Shown in pieces: positions 55,622 through 63,698 of a stretch of DNA of 64,000 bases. The position numbers and the translations under genes were made by a program. The DNA lies in contig NZ_RAPO01000004.1 of NCBI RefSeq assembly GCF_003610195.1, forward strand, positions 62,001 to 126,000, given 5' to 3'. The stretch comes from Halopiger aswanensis (GTDB lineage Archaea > Halobacteriota > Halobacteria > Halobacteriales > Natrialbaceae). Numbering within the stretch: the first letter of the stretch is position 1; every line of letters begins with the position of its first letter. The notes beneath the pieces were generated by a model. The model ran no database searches. It saw only the letters and a program-made list of their open reading frames with translations, and was not told the DNA's origin.

Positions 55622-56395
55622 ATGACTGACAGTCGGCCGCGTCCGGTCAAGACGACGAAAACGTCGTTCGCGATCGTCCGCGCGATTCGCGAGACCGACG
55701 GTGCGACGTTGAGCGAGTTGGCCGATCGCCTCGGTCTGGCCAAGAGCACCGTCCACAACCATCTGCACACGCTGGTCGACGAGGGCTTTCTCGTTCGCGA
55801 GGGCGATACGTACCACGTCGGCCTCGAGTTCCTCCCGTTCGGCGAACACGCACGTCACCGGAACCCGCTGTACGCGTCGGCACGGCGACGCGTCTATTCA
55901 CTCGCCGAGCAGACGGGCAACGAGGCCGACTTCATCGTCGAGGAAAACGGCCGCGCCTACTCGCTCGAGTACGCGATCAGCGAGTCGACACGCGGCGTTT
56001 CGGACTCGAGTCCGTTCCGAGCCGGCAACCAGTTCCACATGCACAATTGTGCCTCAGGAAAGGCGATGTTGGCCGCCATGCCCGAAGATCGAGTTCGATC
56101 GATCCTCGATCGCTGGGGGCTACCGGCGACGACCGAGCAAACCATCACGGATGAATCGACGCTGTTTGCGGAACTCGAGACGATTCGGCGCCGCGGCTAC
56201 GCTGTTAATGACGAAGAACTGATCGAGGGGTATCGGTCGATCGGAGCGGCGGTTACGGGCCCAGAGGGCGATGTCCTCGGTGCCTTCACCGTTGGTGGGC
56301 CGACGTACCGGATGGCCGTCGACGACGAATCGACTGCGGCGATCGGGCGGCTGTTATTGGACGAAGTCGACGCGCTGAAAGACGACGTGTTCTAA
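55622..56395 (+). CDS. IclR-family transcriptional regulator
   Basis: A 257-aa regulator: winged helix (ATLSELADRLGLAKSTVHNHLHTL, residues about 22-55) and effector domain (RRVYSLAEQTGNEADFIVEENGRAYSLEY, HNCASGKAMLAAMP, and GYRSIGAAVTGPEGDVLGAF). It is most like haloarchaeal catabolic IclR proteins. The candidate operator at 56400-56422 begins five bases after its stop. Target genes cannot be assigned from position alone. Confidence 0.88.
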   Translation: MTDSRPRPVKTTKTSFAIVRAIRETDGATLSELADRLGLAKSTVHNHLHTLVDEGFLVREGDTYHVGLEFLPFGEHARHRNPLYASARRRVYSLAEQTGNEADFIVEENGRAYSLEYAISESTRGVSDSSPFRAGNQFHMHNCASGKAMLAAMPEDRVRSILDRWGLPATTEQTITDESTLFAELETIRRRGYAVNDEELIEGYRSIGAAVTGPEGDVLGAFTVGGPTYRMAVDDESTAAIGRLLLDEVDALKDDVF

Positions 56396-56399
56396 TCAC

Positions 56400-56422
56400 A
56401 TATTACATTCGTATGCTTGTAA
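56400..56422. promoter_or_regulatory. Candidate IclR operator, copy 2
   Basis: Inverted repeat TTACA-N10-TGTAA (56403-56407 and 56418-56422) in the same acatattaca context as the copy at 27442-27464. It lies between the 3' ends of two convergent IclR genes, which is odd for an operator; it may control an unseen transcript through the 56423-56673 gap, or mark a lost gene. Confidence 0.45.
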
Positions 56423-56673
56423 TGTCCGCTAGATTGTGGTTTCATCGAGCGACGGTTGAAGAGATTACTACATCAAATAAGAGTAGTTCCGATCGAAAAC
56501 GTGAACAAAGAGTGGTAAATATTCTTACCGTCTCTCCCGTGGCAATTAGAGTATGTACCACCGTCCAACTTGACAGTACGTTGCTAGGACACAGCAGCGG
56601 TCACACTGCCGGATAATCCGTTGAGCGATAAATACGGAAGGGAAGTCCATCACGGCGACATTGTGACGAGCGG

Positions 56674-57447
56674 TCATTCGTGTGCCAACCTGACTTCGAT
56701 TACGTTTTTCGACTGCATAAGATCGGTGACTAGTTCGGATTCGATACGACCTTGGTCGAACCTATTTTTCGGCCCTGAGACAGAAATTGAGCCGATCACA
56801 TTATCGTTATTCGAGATCGGCACTGCAACCGACCGAATCCCGTTCCACCGTTCCTCATCTTCGATGGCATACCCGTTTTCATTGATCGTCGCTAACTCGT
56901 CGAACAGTTCGGACTCGTCAGTGATCGTCTGCTGAGTTCTGGCCGGGAGCCCGTGTTGATCAATTATCTCCTCGACTCGGTCTCGTGGCAAGTGACCGAG
57001 TATTGCCTTTCCGAGCGCGGTCCAATGCATATACGTGTACTCGCCGGCGGGAGGATTATCGTACACTGCCTCGGAACTCTCTGATTTATACAACAAGACT
57101 CGTTTTCCCCGTTCCGGAACACCGAGCGCGGAAACCTCGTTCGTTTCGTCAGCTAGTTTATCGACCTCTGAGAGCGCCGCTTGATAGATGTCCGTCTGCT
57201 CTCGAGTCTTCGTTCCCAATCGAAGGAAGCGGTGGCTAAGCGAATATTTCGACGCCGCTTTTTTCACATAGCCCAACTCGCTGAGTGTTTTCAAATAGAT
57301 ATGAGCCGTGCTCGTTGACAGGTCGAGGTCTGCGGCCACCTCCGAGACGGTGGTCTCCCCTTCCTGATACAGATACTCGAGGACCTCAAATCCCCGCTCG
57401 AGCGATTGAATTCGCCGGTCGGACTTTCCGCGATCGGGAGCGGTCAT
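56674..57447 (-). CDS. IclR-family transcriptional regulator
   Basis: A 257-aa regulator with a winged helix (TTVSEVAADLDLSTSTAHIYLKTL) and IclR effector domain (VDKLADETNEVSALG, HWTALGKAILGHLP, GIRSVAVPISNNDNVIGS). A TATA-like gatataag (minus strand, about 57471-57478) lies 27 bases before the ATG at 57447, favouring this over the ATG three codons earlier. It converges with the other IclR gene. Regulon unknown. Confidence 0.88.
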   Translation of the reverse strand: MTAPDRGKSDRRIQSLERGFEVLEYLYQEGETTVSEVAADLDLSTSTAHIYLKTLSELGYVKKAASKYSLSHRFLRLGTKTREQTDIYQAALSEVDKLADETNEVSALGVPERGKRVLLYKSESSEAVYDNPPAGEYTYMHWTALGKAILGHLPRDRVEEIIDQHGLPARTQQTITDESELFDELATINENGYAIEDEERWNGIRSVAVPISNNDNVIGSISVSGPKNRFDQGRIESELVTDLMQSKNVIEVRLAHE

Positions 57448-57510
57448 ACGGGCCATATCGGCCGACTCCCTTATATCTCATTGGCAACCGCGTCAAATAT
57501 ACCAGTGGTG

Positions 57511-57912
57511 TCATTCGATTATTAGCACTGGGACCGACGCGTTATCGGAAACCAGTTTCGAGACGCTTCCGTATACCAGATGGTCTAATTCCCGATGGCG
57601 ACCGATGACGATGAGGTCGATATCGTGTTCCTCGGCGTACTGGAGAATCGCGCGGTGACGGAGCCCATGGGTCACCTCACAAACGACCTGTTCGACGCCA
57701 GCGTCCGTCGCGCGATCGCGGACGTATTCGACGGCCTGCTGGCCGATGTCCTCGAGGTCGGCGAATTCGATTCCGGGCGCGATCGCGGCCGAATTAACGA
57801 CATAGAGCGTGTGAAGCGTCGCACTGTTTTCACGGGCGAGAGCGATGGCTTCGTCGATCGCCTGCTCGGTACTCTCGCGTCCGTCAGTCGGAACGAGAAT
57901 GTGATCGTACAT
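57511..57912 (-). CDS. Universal stress protein, single domain
   Basis: A 133-aa UspA-like protein starting MYDHILVPTDGRESTEQA, the usual first strand and Asp of the nucleotide site. The C-terminal ATP loop G-2x-G-9x-G(S/T) is degenerate: it reads GRHRELDHLVYGS, without the second glycine, so it may not bind ATP. First of four usp genes in this island. Confidence 0.9.
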   Translation of the reverse strand: MYDHILVPTDGRESTEQAIDEAIALARENSATLHTLYVVNSAAIAPGIEFADLEDIGQQAVEYVRDRATDAGVEQVVCEVTHGLRHRAILQYAEEHDIDLIVIGRHRELDHLVYGSVSKLVSDNASVPVLIIE

Positions 57913-57997
57913 ACGTCGACGTTCGACGACTCGGTCTATAAGTCTCGGTCCCCAGTCTCGATCGTCGTTCGAAAGCGGGTAGCCGAATCGGCCGTCG

Positions 57998-58879
57998 TCA
58001 CGATGACCGCGTCACGGCTAGAATCGGGATATCGACCGTCCGTAAGAGGGCGGAGGTAACGCTCCCGAGGACCCGCCGGCCGAGGTTCGACCGACCGCGC
58101 GCACCCATAACGATGAGATCGATATCGTTCTCGTCAACGTACTCGCGAACGCCAGCAGCGACGCCGCCGAACGACGTCGTCCGAACGACGGCGGTCGTCA
58201 CGGTCGGAGGTGTATCGTCGATCGTCGTCGCGACGTCGTCGACGATCGCTTCGCCGTTTGCTTCGAGTCGGTCGACGAATTCGCGATCGAGGCCACCCGC
58301 ATTGAATGCGCCGCCCGCAGCCTGGATATCGACGACGTTCAGCACGTGGACCGTCGAGTCGTACCGCTGTCCGACCGCGGCGCCGTGTCGTGCGGCGTCG
58401 GCTGCGATCTCGCTGCCGTCCGTCGGAACGAGTACGTCGGAGTACTCCACTTCCTCGTCCGGTGCAGCCTTCGGAACGACGAAGACGGGTACGTTACTCC
58501 GGCGAAGCAACCGCTCCGTCACGCCGCCGAGAAGTCGCTTTCCGACGCCTGTGAGCCCCTGCCGTCCGATCACGATCAACGACGCATTCCGGGTCGTCGC
58601 GTAGTCGGCGATTTGTACCGACGGTTTTCCCTCCGTCAGCTCCGTCGTTACCGGATGACCGATAGTCGACGCGATCTCCTCGATGCGTTCGAGGACGGTC
58701 GTCCCGCGTTCTCGGAGCCGTTCCTTCTGCGCGGCCGTCGCCAACTGTATTGCCCGCCGCTCGACGACGTGGAGGACGTCCACGGCCGCATCAAAAACGC
58801 GAGCGAACTCGAGTCCGCGTTTCGCCGCTTGCTCGGCCTCGTCGCTTCCGTCGACGGCGATCAGGATCCGATCGTACAT
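57998..58879 (-). CDS. Tandem universal stress protein (two Usp domains)
   Basis: A 293-aa protein made of two Usp domains: residues 1-145 (MYDRILIAVDGSDEAEQA ... GRQGLTGVGKRLLGG) and about 155-293 (YSDVLVPTDGSEIA ... GARGRSNLGRRVLGS). Both ATP-loop motifs are close to the G-2x-G-9x-G(S/T) consensus, so both halves may bind nucleotide. The start at 58879 is chosen because upstream codons are not similar to the family. Confidence 0.92.
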   Translation of the reverse strand: MYDRILIAVDGSDEAEQAAKRGLEFARVFDAAVDVLHVVERRAIQLATAAQKERLRERGTTVLERIEEIASTIGHPVTTELTEGKPSVQIADYATTRNASLIVIGRQGLTGVGKRLLGGVTERLLRRSNVPVFVVPKAAPDEEVEYSDVLVPTDGSEIAADAARHGAAVGQRYDSTVHVLNVVDIQAAGGAFNAGGLDREFVDRLEANGEAIVDDVATTIDDTPPTVTTAVVRTTSFGGVAAGVREYVDENDIDLIVMGARGRSNLGRRVLGSVTSALLRTVDIPILAVTRSS

Positions 58880-59026
58880 GGTATGCGTCGCCGTTCCACG
58901 CGCACGCTCTTCGTTCATTCCCCAGCGGTTGCGGCTCGTTGGCCGACCCAGTGCAGCTTTTGATCCGTTCGATGCACTCGAGGGACGAACTGAGCGGCGG
59001 TCCCCGAACGGCGGAGGGAGCGTCGA

Positions 59027-59488
59027 TCACTCAGTATCTGGTTGCGGTCCACCGCCCGTCTGCGCCTCTTCCGCGTCTCCCCAGCCGCCGGCATCCACGA
59101 CTTCGAACAGCTTCTCCCAGTTTTCGTCTCGACGATCTTCCGGAAGTTGGTCTCGGAGCTGTTGAAAATCCGACGACGGGACCTGCGTCCGGACGAAGTC
59201 GACGATGACGCGAGCGTGGTATGCCGCCGTCGACGGCTCACACCCTTCGATTTCGCTCACTCGCGAGACGAACTCCCGCCAGTCGAACCGCTGGCCGTGT
59301 TCTCCGACGGCACCGGTCAGGTACCAGCGGATCTCCATCGGCAGCGCCGCCGCGAGGTCCTCGGCCGCCCCGGCCGGAATCCGCTCTCCGAGCGTCATGA
59401 GGGTCGCGCGGATCGCCCGGACGGTCTCACCCGTTCCGGGGAGCTCGAGACGGTGTTGTACTTCGCCGGTGAACTCGTCGAAATTCAT
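59027..59488 (-). CDS. DUF2267-domain protein
   Basis: A 153-aa acidic helical protein of the DUF2267 family: MNFDEFTGEVQHRL, AIRATLMTLGERIPAGAAEDLAAALP and EIRWYLTG. In bacteria and haloarchaea the family is often found next to stress and Usp genes. Function unknown. It has a Gly/Glu-rich flexible tail. Confidence 0.88.
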   Translation of the reverse strand: MNFDEFTGEVQHRLELPGTGETVRAIRATLMTLGERIPAGAAEDLAAALPMEIRWYLTGAVGEHGQRFDWREFVSRVSEIEGCEPSTAAYHARVIVDFVRTQVPSSDFQQLRDQLPEDRRDENWEKLFEVVDAGGWGDAEEAQTGGGPQPDTE

Positions 59489-59814
59489 GGCTCGAGACTC
59501 TTTCCCCGTTCACCGATATATATCCCTCCCCTGATTACTGGTGTCAGCCGTCGAACGGAGTCGCCTGGGCCGTTCCCTCGTCCGCGTTGGCGCTTCCGTG
59601 AATCGTCTGAGTCGAGGAGGTCGAGAGCGGTGCCCTCACGTCATAGCGGACGAGTGAACCCCTTCCCGACGACCCCGAGGCATTCGGCTGCTCCGCGTGG
59701 AGATCCGGTGACTGGATCGAACTCACGGGTTCGAAGACGCTGATTTATACTGTGTAGAATGTCACGGTCGGTACGAGTGGGGATTATATCGGGGATGGTA
59801 GTACGACGATTGCG
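59489..59814. other. Intergenic region upstream of dodecin
   Basis: A TATA-like ggattatat (59779-59787) is about 28 bases upstream of the dodecin ATG. A short reverse frame (59544-59726) is Ser/Thr-rich and not accepted. Nothing else seen. Confidence 0.4.
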
Positions 59815-60018
59815 ATGACGGCAGTAAAAGTAATCCGCGTTATGGGAACGTCGGACGAATCGTGGGAGGCGGCCGCTCACGAAGCGTTCCGCGAGGCGAG
59901 TCAGACGGTCGACGATATCTCCGGTATCCGCGTCGAAAACTGGACCGCAGACGTCGAAGACGGAGATATCGTGGAGTACAAGGCGACGACCGAAATCGCG
60001 TTTCCGGTCGAGCACTGA
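59815..60018 (+). CDS. Dodecin, flavin-storage protein
   Basis: A 67-aa protein forming hollow dodecamers that store and protect riboflavin and related flavins. MTAVKVIRVMGTSDESWEAAAHEAF and the ISGIRVENWTADVEDGDIVEYKA strand set are the family hallmark; the tryptophan in VENWTA stacks with the flavin isoalloxazine ring. The length equals that of the Halobacterium protein. It stands in the usp stress island, in keeping with protection of the cell from flavin-driven light damage. Confidence 0.93.
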   Translation: MTAVKVIRVMGTSDESWEAAAHEAFREASQTVDDISGIRVENWTADVEDGDIVEYKATTEIAFPVEH

Positions 60019-60237
60019 TCGGTCGGTGGCGACCCGGTTCGACAGTGCGTCACGAAAACCGGTGTGATCGTTGCCCAACCATTCCCGCCGCGAATCGAGC
60101 GCTCGAGCGAACCTCGACCGGCTCGTTTCGGTAGGTCCTCAACGGGAGGGTAGAGCCACGGTTCGTAAATTCGCGATAGCCAACGACCGGGCAGTCGGCT
60201 GGGAGGGGTTCTTGTACGTTCGCGACGTTGTTCTCGC

Positions 60238-60678
60238 ATGGCACCGCACGTACTCGTCCCGCTCGACGGGTCGCCGCAATCGTGGGCAGCGTTCGATTAC
60301 GCGGCTTCGAATTACGACGCCGGGAGGATCACGGTGTTACACGTCGTCAATCCCATGGAAGGCGTGTACGGCGATTACGGGGGCGGCGGATACTACGACG
60401 CGCAGGCGCACGAACGGGCCGTCGAACGCGGCGAAGAACTCGGCGAGGAGGCGCGCTACAGAGCCGACGACGCCGGCATCCTCGCGACGGTCGACCTCGA
60501 AACCGCAGTCGAAACGGGAGCGACCGCGCGGACGATCCTCGATTACGCCGCGGAGAACGACGTTGACCACATCGTGATGGGGAGTCACGGCCGTTCCGGC
60601 GCTGCACGAATTTTACTCGGCAGCGTCGCCGAAACCGTGACCCGTCGAGCGCCGGTTCCGGTGACCATCGTCCGGTGA
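60238..60678 (+). CDS. Universal stress protein, single domain
   Basis: A 146-aa UspA-like protein with MAPHVLVPLDGSPQSWAA and the full ATP-binding loop GSHGRSGAARILLGS. A glycine/tyrosine-rich loop (GDYGGGGYYDA, about residues 46-56) is inserted after the second strand. Adjacent SOUL gene is convergent. Confidence 0.92.
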   Translation: MAPHVLVPLDGSPQSWAAFDYAASNYDAGRITVLHVVNPMEGVYGDYGGGGYYDAQAHERAVERGEELGEEARYRADDAGILATVDLETAVETGATARTILDYAAENDVDHIVMGSHGRSGAARILLGSVAETVTRRAPVPVTIVR

Positions 60679-60693
60679 GGAGCCACGGCTCGA

Positions 60694-61344
60694 TTATCGG
60701 TCCGCCGTTCGGAGCCGTTCGGGGACTTCCTCGAGACGGACTTCGACTTCGTTCGTTCGCATGAACGGCGGCGTCCACGGATCGTTGTACTGCAATAGCG
60801 TCGGCTCGCCACGGGCCTCGAGGCCCCGCCGGGAGAGTTGTTCGCGCAGTCGCGTCCGTTCTCGCTCGACTCGCCTCTCGGTCGCGTACCAGAAGAATCG
60901 GCGCACTGCGACCGTCCGCGGCGGTTCGACGACGAGGCGCACGTCGGGATCGGTCGGCATCGGGGCGGTTTCCGGCGTGTACGTACGCGGAAGGTAGAAC
61001 GCCATCGTCACGTCGTCACTCTCGGCTGCCGTCCGTACCGGGGCCGTCATCGGAACCGTTGTCCCGCGGACGGCGACCGGTGCGGTCATCGCGATGTCGT
61101 CGCGGCTCGCGTTCGCGCCAGAGATGTAACGAAAGAGGCGCCCGAACGCCGTCCTCGCGTTCGGCGCCGTCGTCTCCGCGAGGACGGTTCGGGGATAGCG
61201 GCGGATCTCGACGCCGTCGAAGCGCTCGAGCGTTTCCGAGGGAACGCGCTCGGTCGTTCGATTGACGTACACTCCCCAACCGATCCACGCTCCCAACAGG
61301 GTGACGGCACCGAGCAGTAGGTTTCGGGCGGATCGCATAGCCAT
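60694..61344 (-). CDS. SOUL heme-binding family protein
   Basis: A 216-aa protein with a single N-terminal membrane anchor (LLLGAVTLLGAWIGWGVYV) followed by a SOUL domain: VEIRRYPRTVLAETT, FGRLFRYISGANAS, DDIAMTAPVAV and the later YTPETAPMPTDPDVRL. The double MTAPV motif is typical. The family binds heme in vertebrates and plants; in archaea the ligand is untested. The domain should face outside the membrane. Confidence 0.9.
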   Translation of the reverse strand: MAMRSARNLLLGAVTLLGAWIGWGVYVNRTTERVPSETLERFDGVEIRRYPRTVLAETTAPNARTAFGRLFRYISGANASRDDIAMTAPVAVRGTTVPMTAPVRTAAESDDVTMAFYLPRTYTPETAPMPTDPDVRLVVEPPRTVAVRRFFWYATERRVERERTRLREQLSRRGLEARGEPTLLQYNDPWTPPFMRTNEVEVRLEEVPERLRTADR

Positions 61345-61469
61345 CGTACATCTCGCAGCCCCATAGATGCGTAGGTGAGCGCAGTCCGAGCGATCCGGAA
61401 ATCCTGTGTCGGCAATTGCAGCAGCCCCGTCGTTACGCCGACCCGTGGCTGCGACGGGTCTCCGGCTGA

Positions 61470-61478
61470 AGTGTATAA
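61470..61478 (+). promoter_or_regulatory. TATA-like box of the ABC ATPase gene
   Basis: The string agtgtataa lies about 29 bases before the GTG at 61504, the leaderless spacing repeated through this window. It decides the unusual GTG start. Confidence 0.5.
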
Positions 61479-61503
61479 GTTCCGCGCCGTCGTCAGTGAG
61501 TCC

Positions 61504-62442
61504 GTGAGCAGCGCCGAATCGCAGGCGATCGAACTCGAGTCCCTGACGAAGTATTACGGCGACGTTCGGGGGATCGAAGACCTCACGTTCACCGTCCGTC
61601 GAGGCGAGATATTCGGCTTTCTCGGACCGAACGGCGCGGGCAAGTCGACGGCGATCCGCGTGCTCCTCGGCCTGTTACGGCCCACCGACGGCGCGGCGTC
61701 GCTGCTCGGCCGAGACGTAACGGACCGAACGGCACTGTGCGAGGCGAAGCGACACGTCGGTTACCTTCCCAGCGACGCCACGTTCTACAACCGCGTGACG
61801 GGCTCGGCGGTACTCGATTACTTCGCTCGACTGCGCGGCGACGACCGTCGCGCGGAACTCCTCGAGCGATTTCCCGTTCCCCTCGACCGGAACGTGAAGG
61901 CGTACTCGAGCGGCAACAGGCAAAAACTCGCTATCGTCGCGGCGTTCATGCACGAACCCGAGCTCGTGATCATGGACGAACCGACGTCCGGCCTGGACCC
62001 GCTCGTCCAGAACGAGTTCTACGAACTACTCGAGGAACGACGGGACGCCGGCCGAACGAGTTTCTTCTCCTCGCACGTCCTGAGCGAAGTGCGACGGGTC
62101 TGCGATCGCGTCGGCATCATCAAGAACGGCCGGTTGATCGAACTCGATACCGTCGAGAATATTCTCGCCGAAGGCGGCACCGTCGTCACCGTGCGGTTGG
62201 CCGAGGATCCGCCCCCGGACGCGCTCGAGTTCCCCGGTGTCGCGCGCGTCGAACGGCACGATAGCGACGACGGCGAGTATCAACTGGTTCTCGCGCGGGA
62301 GTTCGACGCGTTGATCGACCGTCTGGGCAACTATACCGTCCTCGAACTGGAAGTTCGCGAGGCGTCGATCGAGGACGTGTTCATCCACTTTTACGGCGAC
62401 GAACCTGGGTCGGAACCGAGGGAGGGACGGACGACACCGTAA
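61504..62442 (+). CDS. ABC-2-type exporter ATP-binding protein, orphan
   Basis: A 312-aa ATPase. Walker A is GPNGAGKST, the signature is SSGNRQKLA, Walker B is LVIMDEPTSGLD, and the switch region is SHVLSEVRR; the C-terminal part (about 220-312) is the usual accessory domain of CcmA/NatA-like exporters. No permease follows, although the permease is normally the next gene; the next gene is a usp. A partner must lie elsewhere. The GTG start is supported by a TATA box 29 bases upstream. Confidence 0.9.
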   Translation: MSSAESQAIELESLTKYYGDVRGIEDLTFTVRRGEIFGFLGPNGAGKSTAIRVLLGLLRPTDGAASLLGRDVTDRTALCEAKRHVGYLPSDATFYNRVTGSAVLDYFARLRGDDRRAELLERFPVPLDRNVKAYSSGNRQKLAIVAAFMHEPELVIMDEPTSGLDPLVQNEFYELLEERRDAGRTSFFSSHVLSEVRRVCDRVGIIKNGRLIELDTVENILAEGGTVVTVRLAEDPPPDALEFPGVARVERHDSDDGEYQLVLAREFDALIDRLGNYTVLELEVREASIEDVFIHFYGDEPGSEPREGRTTP

Positions 62443-62567
62443 CGAACGCGTCTGTCCCGCTACTCTGGCGACGACCGAGACGGTACCGAATCGAATGCGG
62501 GTGCCACGGATGTCAAAATACCGAATGATGGAGTCCTTTTTCTCCCTTCGCGTCGGAGGTCGCAGGG

Positions 62568-63017
62568 ATGCCCGATCGAATTCTCGTTCCCGTGGACGGG
62601 TCCCCGCTGTCGAAGCGTGCACTCGAGGTGGCGTGCGACGAGTACGGCACGGCCGAGATCACGGCGCTGCACGTGATCGATCCGACCGAACCGGGCTACA
62701 GTATCTTCGGCGTCGAGTACGATCCCTCGACGGCCCCGCGACACGGATCCGAAGCGTGGTATGAACGAGCGACGGAACTCGCCGACGAACTGTTCGAAGA
62801 GTTGGACGCGCTGGCGGACGAGCACGGCGTTTCGATTCGAACAGAGACGGTCGTCGGTCGACCCGACCGCGAGATTATTTCGTACGCGACGGACGAGGAC
62901 GTCGATCAGATCATCGTCGGGAGCCACGGCCGGGGCGAAGAATCGCGGCTCCTTCTCGGTAGTGTCACCGAAGCAGTCGCGTTCCGTGCGCCGGTTCGAG
63001 TGTCGTTGATCCGCTGA
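62568..63017 (+). CDS. Universal stress protein, single domain
   Basis: A 149-aa UspA-like protein with MPDRILVPVDGSPLSKRA at the start and the ATP loop GSHGRGEESRLLLGS near the end. It has the longer loop after strand 2 (EPGYSIFGVEYDPS) seen also in the usp at 60238. Fourth usp gene of the island. Confidence 0.92.
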   Translation: MPDRILVPVDGSPLSKRALEVACDEYGTAEITALHVIDPTEPGYSIFGVEYDPSTAPRHGSEAWYERATELADELFEELDALADEHGVSIRTETVVGRPDREIISYATDEDVDQIIVGSHGRGEESRLLLGSVTEAVAFRAPVRVSLIR

Positions 63018-63104
63018 GGCGAAGGCGGGTTCGAACGCCGTACTCGCCGCCCTGACGAATTCGCCGCCGGAAACGCGTCCCGCTCTCGCCGTCGACTGCC
63101 GGAT

Positions 63105-63581
63105 TCATTCGCGGGTCGATTCGAGACGCGGTGGAAGCCCCTGATGTTTGATTCCTGTCTGTTCGTCGATACGGAATTCGTAGATGGTGACGTCGCCGGA
63201 TAGAGCGCCGGACTGGAGGACCGATGGCCGCCAGATGTCGTTTAAAAGCTCTTCGAGGCCATCCCATTCCGTTTCCGGCACGGGATCGAGGCGCCCCGTC
63301 AAGAGAACGCTTTCCCAGTTATACATCGTATCGACCTTGTACACGAGGAATCTCGCGGTATCGGTCGCCTCGCTTAACTCCGCTTTCTGGCTGCGTGAGC
63401 CGACGAGGTACGTGAAATAGAGCCGTTCTTCCCCGTCGTACCCGTAGGAGAGGGGAAGAAGATACGGAACGTCTTCCGCGAGGAGACCGAGCACGCCCGT
63501 TCGTTGGCTCGAGAGGAAGCCGCTGATTTCTTCGTCGTCCATCGGTAGCAGTCCATACTCGCGTAGTTCGTCGACGGTCAT
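63105..63581 (-). CDS. Pyridoxamine 5'-phosphate oxidase-fold (flavin-binding) protein
   Basis: A 158-aa split-barrel protein of the PNPOx-like/nitroimidazole-resistance (NimA-like) group: EISGFLSSQRTGVLGLLAEDVPYLLPLSYGYDG supplies the flavin-binding strand pair (given in two parts: FLSSQRTGVLGL and PYLLPLSYGYDG), and SVLLTGRLDPV is the later strand. It probably binds FMN or F420; substrate unknown. The ATG at 63581 fits the family start. Confidence 0.86.
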   Translation of the reverse strand: MTVDELREYGLLPMDDEEISGFLSSQRTGVLGLLAEDVPYLLPLSYGYDGEERLYFTYLVGSRSQKAELSEATDTARFLVYKVDTMYNWESVLLTGRLDPVPETEWDGLEELLNDIWRPSVLQSGALSGDVTIYEFRIDEQTGIKHQGLPPRLESTRE

Positions 63582-63698
63582 GCGAGACTTCTCTCGACGG
63601 CGGCAAAGAAAAGTCACCCACCCTCTGTTAGCGCTGCCTATAATTCTCGTCTCGGTTTCGGTCGACGACTGAATTACGGCAAATGTTCGACCCGAACG

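Noticed and set aside
59544-59726. 60-codon reverse frame before dodecin
   Set aside because: Low-complexity Ser/Thr-rich product and no recognisable start signals.
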